Source: Leyella stercorea (GTDB taxonomy: Bacteria; Bacteroidota; Bacteroidia; Bacteroidales; Bacteroidaceae). Taken from it: a stretch of DNA of 19,885 nucleotides. Of the stretch, positions 16,237 through 19,885 are shown piece by piece. The translations under genes were made by a program, and so were the position numbers. How positions within the stretch are numbered: the first letter of the stretch is position 1; the number at the start of each line of letters is the position of its first letter. Below the pieces are notes generated by a model. That model did not search any database and was not told the origin of the DNA. It saw only the letters and a program-made list of their open reading frames with translations. The stretch is taken from NCBI RefSeq assembly GCF_021531655.1, contig NZ_JADYUF010000052.1, positions 1-19,885 on the forward strand, read 5' to 3'.

Positions 16237-17889
16237 ATGTTAAATCTACAGACTATCATGCCGTTAGCGGCTCAAGATTATTCAGACGAACCAAACACGT
16301 GGGTGTTTTGGGCGTTTATGGTTCTTGGCTTCATTGCTTTTCTTTGTAGTTTCGCGACACCAATATGTCAATCAAATTGGGAAAACATCAAAGGAGAATA
16401 CAATGAAAACAACATGCGCAGATTGTTCATGTTCAATCGTCAGCCATATATTCTTGTTGTACATATTGCAGTATCAATAATTTTATCGGCAGTAATAGGT
16501 GCTGCCATCCTGTTTCTAGTAGGCGGTATAGGTTATTTGTTGCTTTGGATTGTAAAGCTCATCATATGGGCTATTATCATCATCGGCTGGATATGTTTGG
16601 TCGGTGGAGTAATAGCACTCTTTGGAGGAGGGCCAGTCGGATGTCTGCCTATAATCATAGGTGGATTGATTGTATATTACCAAGATACATTATCCGCATG
16701 GGGAAACAAATGCGTTGAAGCAGGCTTTGAATTTTTCAACGAACTGAACTTATGGGAATATTGTCAGTATCTTTGGACAGAATACTCATTGACATTATTA
16801 ACCATAGCAGCTATTCCTATTGCCATCGGTGTTGCAGCTGCTGTGCTGGCACTCCTGTGCTCATTCGTATTTTGGATTGTTGAAACAGTCATCACACGAA
16901 AGTACAATATCAAACATCCGTGTCCTTTCTGTCATAATCCGTCAGAACCTGCCATTTACCTCTCAGAGAATGTCGAACTGCCCATTAGACTGCGTCCAAG
17001 CTGGTATGGACTACTCCATGTCACACATCCCGTAACGGGCGAGAGTATGCCGACAATGCTGCTGAACGGAAGAGATGAGTTGCCACGAAAATGTCCTCAT
17101 TGTGACCGTATCATCAATTACAAGACCGGAGTTGAGAAACATATTGCCTTTGTAGGCTTGCCAGAATCAGGCAAAACATGCTTGACATATCGCTTTATTG
17201 GCAATATGATGAAGAATGACTACGAAATCCAATTCACAGACGATGTAAACAAAGAGGCACAGAGAATAATACTTGACGTAAAGAATGGTAAAGAACAGGA
17301 ACTCGCTTCTAAGACAAGTGTCAATGACATGCGTAGAAGCCTCCAGATTCTTGTACCAGGCAAAGCACCTTTACCTTATCATTTCTTCATAAATGATGTT
17401 GGTGGCGAGCTCTTTACAACTTCTGGTGTAGAATCCAACTATATGCAATTCTTTAAGGATGTCGAATCGGTTTCGTTCTTGATTGACCCATTCACAATGG
17501 ATTTCTCTGAATATGAAACATCCGGTGATTTTGGCAAATGGTACAAGACCAATATAATTGGAAAAAAACAACTGAAGCATACAGAAAAATTCTCGAATGT
17601 GCTACAGACTGTAAAAACCATGTCTGACCAGTTTGTACATAAGACCAAGAACATACACGTGAATATTATTCTCGTCAAATCAGACACAGGATATATTCCT
17701 AAAGACGTGTTGGACAATGAAACAAAGTTAAAGGATATGGTCATAACCCAAATGGGTATGGCTGCAGAGGTTATGGATTTGGAGAACACATACGCTTCGC
17801 TTCATTTCTATGCTGTATCTGCACTTAAAGATTATGGCATAGACCGACTAACAGCTGGTATCATCGAAGATCTTAACATAAAGTTGTAA
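16237..17889 (+). CDS. Membrane-anchored zinc-ribbon GTPase, DO-GTPase2-like
   Basis: The first 220 residues of this 550-aa protein are membrane-embedded: one helix at about 21-43, a long hydrophobic stretch at about 70-148 that would hold three or more helices, and a further segment at about 184-217. A zinc ribbon follows, with CPFC (229-232) and CPHC (286-289). The GTPase domain has Walker A GLPESGKT (307-314), G3 INDVGGE (385-391), a G4-like VKSD (480-483) and a G5-like SAL (528-530). The zinc-ribbon-then-P-loop order and the DVGGE motif fit the DO-GTPase2 family. It would sit on the cytoplasmic face of the inner membrane, recruiting the soluble GTPase and GAP1 protein there. Starts later than 16237 are possible (Met8), with little change in topology. 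Confidence 0.85.
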   Translation: MLNLQTIMPLAAQDYSDEPNTWVFWAFMVLGFIAFLCSFATPICQSNWENIKGEYNENNMRRLFMFNRQPYILVVHIAVSIILSAVIGAAILFLVGGIGYLLLWIVKLIIWAIIIIGWICLVGGVIALFGGGPVGCLPIIIGGLIVYYQDTLSAWGNKCVEAGFEFFNELNLWEYCQYLWTEYSLTLLTIAAIPIAIGVAAAVLALLCSFVFWIVETVITRKYNIKHPCPFCHNPSEPAIYLSENVELPIRLRPSWYGLLHVTHPVTGESMPTMLLNGRDELPRKCPHCDRIINYKTGVEKHIAFVGLPESGKTCLTYRFIGNMMKNDYEIQFTDDVNKEAQRIILDVKNGKEQELASKTSVNDMRRSLQILVPGKAPLPYHFFINDVGGELFTTSGVESNYMQFFKDVESVSFLIDPFTMDFSEYETSGDFGKWYKTNIIGKKQLKHTEKFSNVLQTVKTMSDQFVHKTKNIHVNIILVKSDTGYIPKDVLDNETKLKDMVITQMGMAAEVMDLENTYASLHFYAVSALKDYGIDRLTAGIIEDLNIKL

Positions 17890-17897
17890 TATCATAT

Positions 17898-18275
17898 ATG
17901 AAAAAAAATACATTTTTAATATTACTTACTTTCTGCGCTCTGTTGTCTTCATGCAATAAGAAACAAGCTGCGATTGACGAACTTGAGGCTTATTCTGTGG
18001 AACTAAAAGAGAATTCCTCAGATTATTCCAACCAAGAGTGGGAAGATGCAAACGAACAATACCTACAGCTTGTCGAACAGATTGAACAATACGAGTATAC
18101 CGATGAAGAACTAAAAGAAATCGGTAAACTAAAAGCACGTTGCCTCAAAGAATTACAAAAGGGTGCCATGAAAAAATTTCAATATGGCATTCGTAGTATA
18201 ACCAATCAGATTGAAGGCGCTCTGAAGGAATTCGGAGAAGATGAAGATGAAAAGGAAAACGATTTAGAAGAATGA
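17898..18275 (+). CDS. Small coiled-coil lipoprotein
   Basis: This 125-aa protein has a lipoprotein signal peptide with lipobox LSSC (lipidated Cys19). The mature part is highly charged and predicted helical, with heptad-like hydrophobics, and ends in an acidic tail (GEDEDEKENDLEE). The segment around YSNQEWEDANEQYLQLVE followed by TDEELKEIGKLKARC resembles the DUF6565 helical domain of small Bacteroidota lipoproteins; I recall that family only from its pattern. It is the last gene of the operon, 8 nt after the membrane GTPase, and is closed off by a strong terminator. Together with the vWA lipoprotein at the other end it gives the operon two envelope-exposed components. Its role is unknown. 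Confidence 0.85.
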   Translation: MKKNTFLILLTFCALLSSCNKKQAAIDELEAYSVELKENSSDYSNQEWEDANEQYLQLVEQIEQYEYTDEELKEIGKLKARCLKELQKGAMKKFQYGIRSITNQIEGALKEFGEDEDEKENDLEE

Positions 18276-18293
18276 TTGTTTTATATTAAGTAT

Positions 18294-18333
18294 GGGTTCC
18301 TCGTTTTGCAAAACGAGGAACCCGTATTCTTTT
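18294..18333 (+). terminator. Intrinsic terminator of the NTPase operon
   Basis: GGGTTCCTCGTTTT (18294-18307) and AAAACGAGGAACCC (18310-18323) form a perfect 14-bp stem with a GC loop, followed by GTATTCTTTT. It begins 18 nt after the stop of the last operon gene. The stem could also work on the other strand, but no gene converges on it. Confidence 0.92.
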
Positions 18334-18390
18334 AATACACAAATGAGTGGGCATATAAAGAAAATATTAGGAAGTTAGGATTTAAATATG

Positions 18391-18398
18391 TAACTTTG
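18391..18398 (+). promoter_or_regulatory. Promoter -7 element of the acyltransferase gene
   Basis: TAACTTTG matches TAnnTTTG. A weak TTAG at 18367-18370 lies 20 bp upstream at the -33 position. The leader before the ATG at 18454 would be about 50 nt and is A-rich, with no Shine-Dalgarno sequence. Confidence 0.65.
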
Positions 18399-18453
18399 CC
18401 CTTATAACACCTATTAAAATCACGTAACCCAAATCTTAAAACAACAAACAGAA

Positions 18454-19581
18454 ATGGCATTTTCCGACTCAAAACCCCACTATGCCCTGCTTGACGGTCT
18501 GCGTGGCGTGGCTGCAATGCTCGTCGTATGGTATCATGTATTCGAAGGTTTTCAGTTTGCAGGCAATAAGCCCGTCATCGACTTTATCAACCACGGCTAT
18601 CTCGCAGTCGACTTCTTCTTCATGCTCTCTGGCTTTGTCATTGGCTATGCCTACGACGACCGTTGGGGCAAATCGCTTACAATGGGCGGTTTCTTCCGTC
18701 GTCGTCTGATACGTCTTCACCCTATGGTGATGCTGGGAGCGCTGATAGGCACCGTGTCGTTTCTGCTCACCGGTATGGAGCGATGGGACGGCACCCACTC
18801 AACCCTGCTACTCACACTGATAGCCCTCGTATGTTCATGGCTCATGATTCCGGCTTTGCATGGAATGCAACGCGACGTGCGTGGCAATGGTGAGATGTTT
18901 CCGCTCAACGGCCCTTGCTGGTCGCTCTTCTTCGAATATATAGGCAACATTCTATACGCCATCATCATCCGACGACTGTCTACACGCGCCCTGGCATGGC
19001 TCACAGCATTGCTCTGCTGTGCCTTGACATGGTTTGCCGTGACCAATCAGTCGGGCTACGGCTCAATAGGCGTAGGCTGGACCCTTGATACCACCAATCT
19101 GCTTGGTGGCACACTGCGTATGCTATGCCCACTCACCATTGGTATGCTTATGTCGCGAGTGTTCAAGCCGATAAAGAATGTACGTGGCGCTTTCTGGGCA
19201 TGCTCACTCATTCTGATTGGTATCTTCCATGTACCGTTCGTAGACGGAGGCTCACCAATGAGCCTCAACGGCATATTCGAAGCAGTATGCATCATCGGTG
19301 TTTTCCCTATAATAGTATGGCTGGGCGCTTCGGGCACCACCACCGACAATACATCTCGACGCATCTGCCACTTCTTGGGCGACATCTCATTTCCGCTCTA
19401 CATAATACACTATCCGCTGATGTACGCCTTCTATATGTGGCTCATCAAGACCGGGCTATACACATTCAGCGAGACATGGCCCATAGCCATCTCAACAATG
19501 GCATGCAGCATATGCATAGCATGGCTTAGTCTGCGATTCTACGATGAGCCGATAAGAAAATGGCTGAAGAAACATATTTAG
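18454..19581 (+). CDS. Acyltransferase family 3 membrane protein (OafA/YrhL-like)
   Basis: This 375-aa protein fits the acyltransferase-3 family, inner-membrane enzymes that O-acylate surface polysaccharides or other envelope glycans. The N-terminal segment LLDGLRGVAAMLVVWYHVFE holds the family's conserved Arg17 and His28. LAVDFFFMLSGFVIGYAY and FFRRRLIRLHPM are the next two family landmarks. About ten hydrophobic helices follow, and the C-terminus ends in the usual FYDEPIRKWLKK. Length matches the single-domain members without a periplasmic SGNH domain. The substrate cannot be told from sequence. The gene has its own promoter, is separated from the operon by a terminator, and is clearly richer in G+C, so it is probably ordinary host chromosome and not part of the NTPase system. 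Confidence 0.92.
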   Translation: MAFSDSKPHYALLDGLRGVAAMLVVWYHVFEGFQFAGNKPVIDFINHGYLAVDFFFMLSGFVIGYAYDDRWGKSLTMGGFFRRRLIRLHPMVMLGALIGTVSFLLTGMERWDGTHSTLLLTLIALVCSWLMIPALHGMQRDVRGNGEMFPLNGPCWSLFFEYIGNILYAIIIRRLSTRALAWLTALLCCALTWFAVTNQSGYGSIGVGWTLDTTNLLGGTLRMLCPLTIGMLMSRVFKPIKNVRGAFWACSLILIGIFHVPFVDGGSPMSLNGIFEAVCIIGVFPIIVWLGASGTTTDNTSRRICHFLGDISFPLYIIHYPLMYAFYMWLIKTGLYTFSETWPIAISTMACSICIAWLSLRFYDEPIRKWLKKHI

Positions 19582-19602
19582 ATGAAAATAAAAAGTATAT
19601 TA

Positions 19603-19658
19603 TATATTCTTGGACAAGTATCTATAATATAAATGTCCAAGTATATATAATATAAATG
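19603..19658 (+). repeat. AT-rich inverted and direct repeats after the acyltransferase
   Basis: TATATTCTTGGACA (19603-19616) is nearly complementary to TGTCCAAGTATATA (19634-19647), with one mismatch. In addition, AAGTATCTATAATATAAATG (19616-19635) is repeated with a single change at 19639-19658, 23 bp downstream. The hairpin may be a weak terminator for the acyltransferase gene, or the repeats may be a chance product of AT-rich sequence. Nothing coding was recognised in 19582-19885. Confidence 0.5.
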
Positions 19659-19820
19659 GTAAAGTAATATATATTGCTTTATAGCTATATCTTATAAGTC
19701 TGTAATCATTTACTGTAAAACAAAATATCGGACGAACCAATTTGAAAGGCAAAAGGAGTCGTTTTACGCAAGCAACATAATATTTATCGGAACAATACAT
19801 ACTTATGAAACCAATTGGGT

Positions 19821-19867
19821 AGGAGGTAAATGCTAATCATAAAAGGCATTTGCCTCCTATTTTCACA
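19821..19867 (+). terminator. Terminator-like hairpin near the window end
   Basis: AGGAGGTAAATGC (19821-19833) pairs with GCATTTGCCTCCT (19846-19858) along 13 bp with one G-T wobble and a 12-nt loop, then ATTTTCACATTT follows. It lies about 240 nt after the acyltransferase stop. It could terminate that transcript or belong to a gene outside the window. Confidence 0.6.
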
Positions 19868-19885
19868 TTTACCGACCTCCCACAC

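Noticed and set aside
2480..18275. Type VI secretion or tellurite-resistance (Ter) cluster
   Set aside because: No sheath, baseplate, ClpV, TerD or TerC-type protein is present; the vWA, GTPase and membrane genes alone do not support either system.
19600..19800. Small minus-strand open frame after the acyltransferase gene
   Set aside because: It lies in AT-rich repeat-containing sequence, has no recognisable domain and no convincing promoter.
1..19885. tRNA, rRNA, insertion sequence or integrase genes
   Set aside because: No cloverleaf-like sequence, conserved rRNA segment, transposase motif or tyrosine recombinase motif was seen on either strand.

Overview
The window looks like chromosomal DNA of a Bacteroidota species, probably Prevotella or a close relative. 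Several gene starts are preceded by the Bacteroidota promoter pattern (a TTTG/TTG element about 20 bp before TAnnTTTG). Shine-Dalgarno sequences are largely absent, leaders are A-rich, and the gene families (AAA_14/DUF4143 ATPase, small Cys-lipoproteins) fit this phylum. All genes lie on the + strand.

Layout. (1) 77-952: an AraC-type regulator with its own promoter. (2) 990-2277: an AAA_14/DUF4143 ATPase preceded by three dyad-symmetric repeats spaced exactly 32 bp apart. (3) About 2354-18333: a long, tightly packed, AT-richer operon of ten genes, with its own promoter, a leader hairpin and a strong terminator. (4) 18454-19581: a G+C-richer membrane acyltransferase, followed by about 300 bp without genes.

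The operon is the notable part. In order it encodes a 60-aa membrane protein; a lipoprotein with a von Willebrand A (vWA) domain; a 126-aa membrane protein; a tubulin/FtsZ-like protein; a 1445-aa Hsp70/actin-like protein carrying an inserted array of four 46-aa SAP/Rho_N-like repeats; a 680-aa coiled-coil protein whose N-terminal half looks like a second, degenerate actin-like fold; a zinc-ribbon GTPase; a GAP1-type GTPase-associated protein; a second zinc-ribbon GTPase anchored in the membrane; and a small coiled-coil lipoprotein.

The GTPase-GAP1-GTPase core matches, from memory, the DO-GTPase1/GAP1/DO-GTPase2 type of NTP-dependent conflict system predicted computationally by Aravind and colleagues. 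Here it is joined to tubulin-like and Hsp70-like NTPases and to envelope proteins. A plausible reading is that envelope components (vWA lipoprotein, membrane proteins) sense a trigger, paired GTPases with their associated protein act as the switch, and tubulin-like and actin-like proteins form an assembly that may touch nucleic acid through the SAP-like repeats. No classical nuclease, toxin or other effector is recognisable. All functional statements about the operon are inference from motifs and context.
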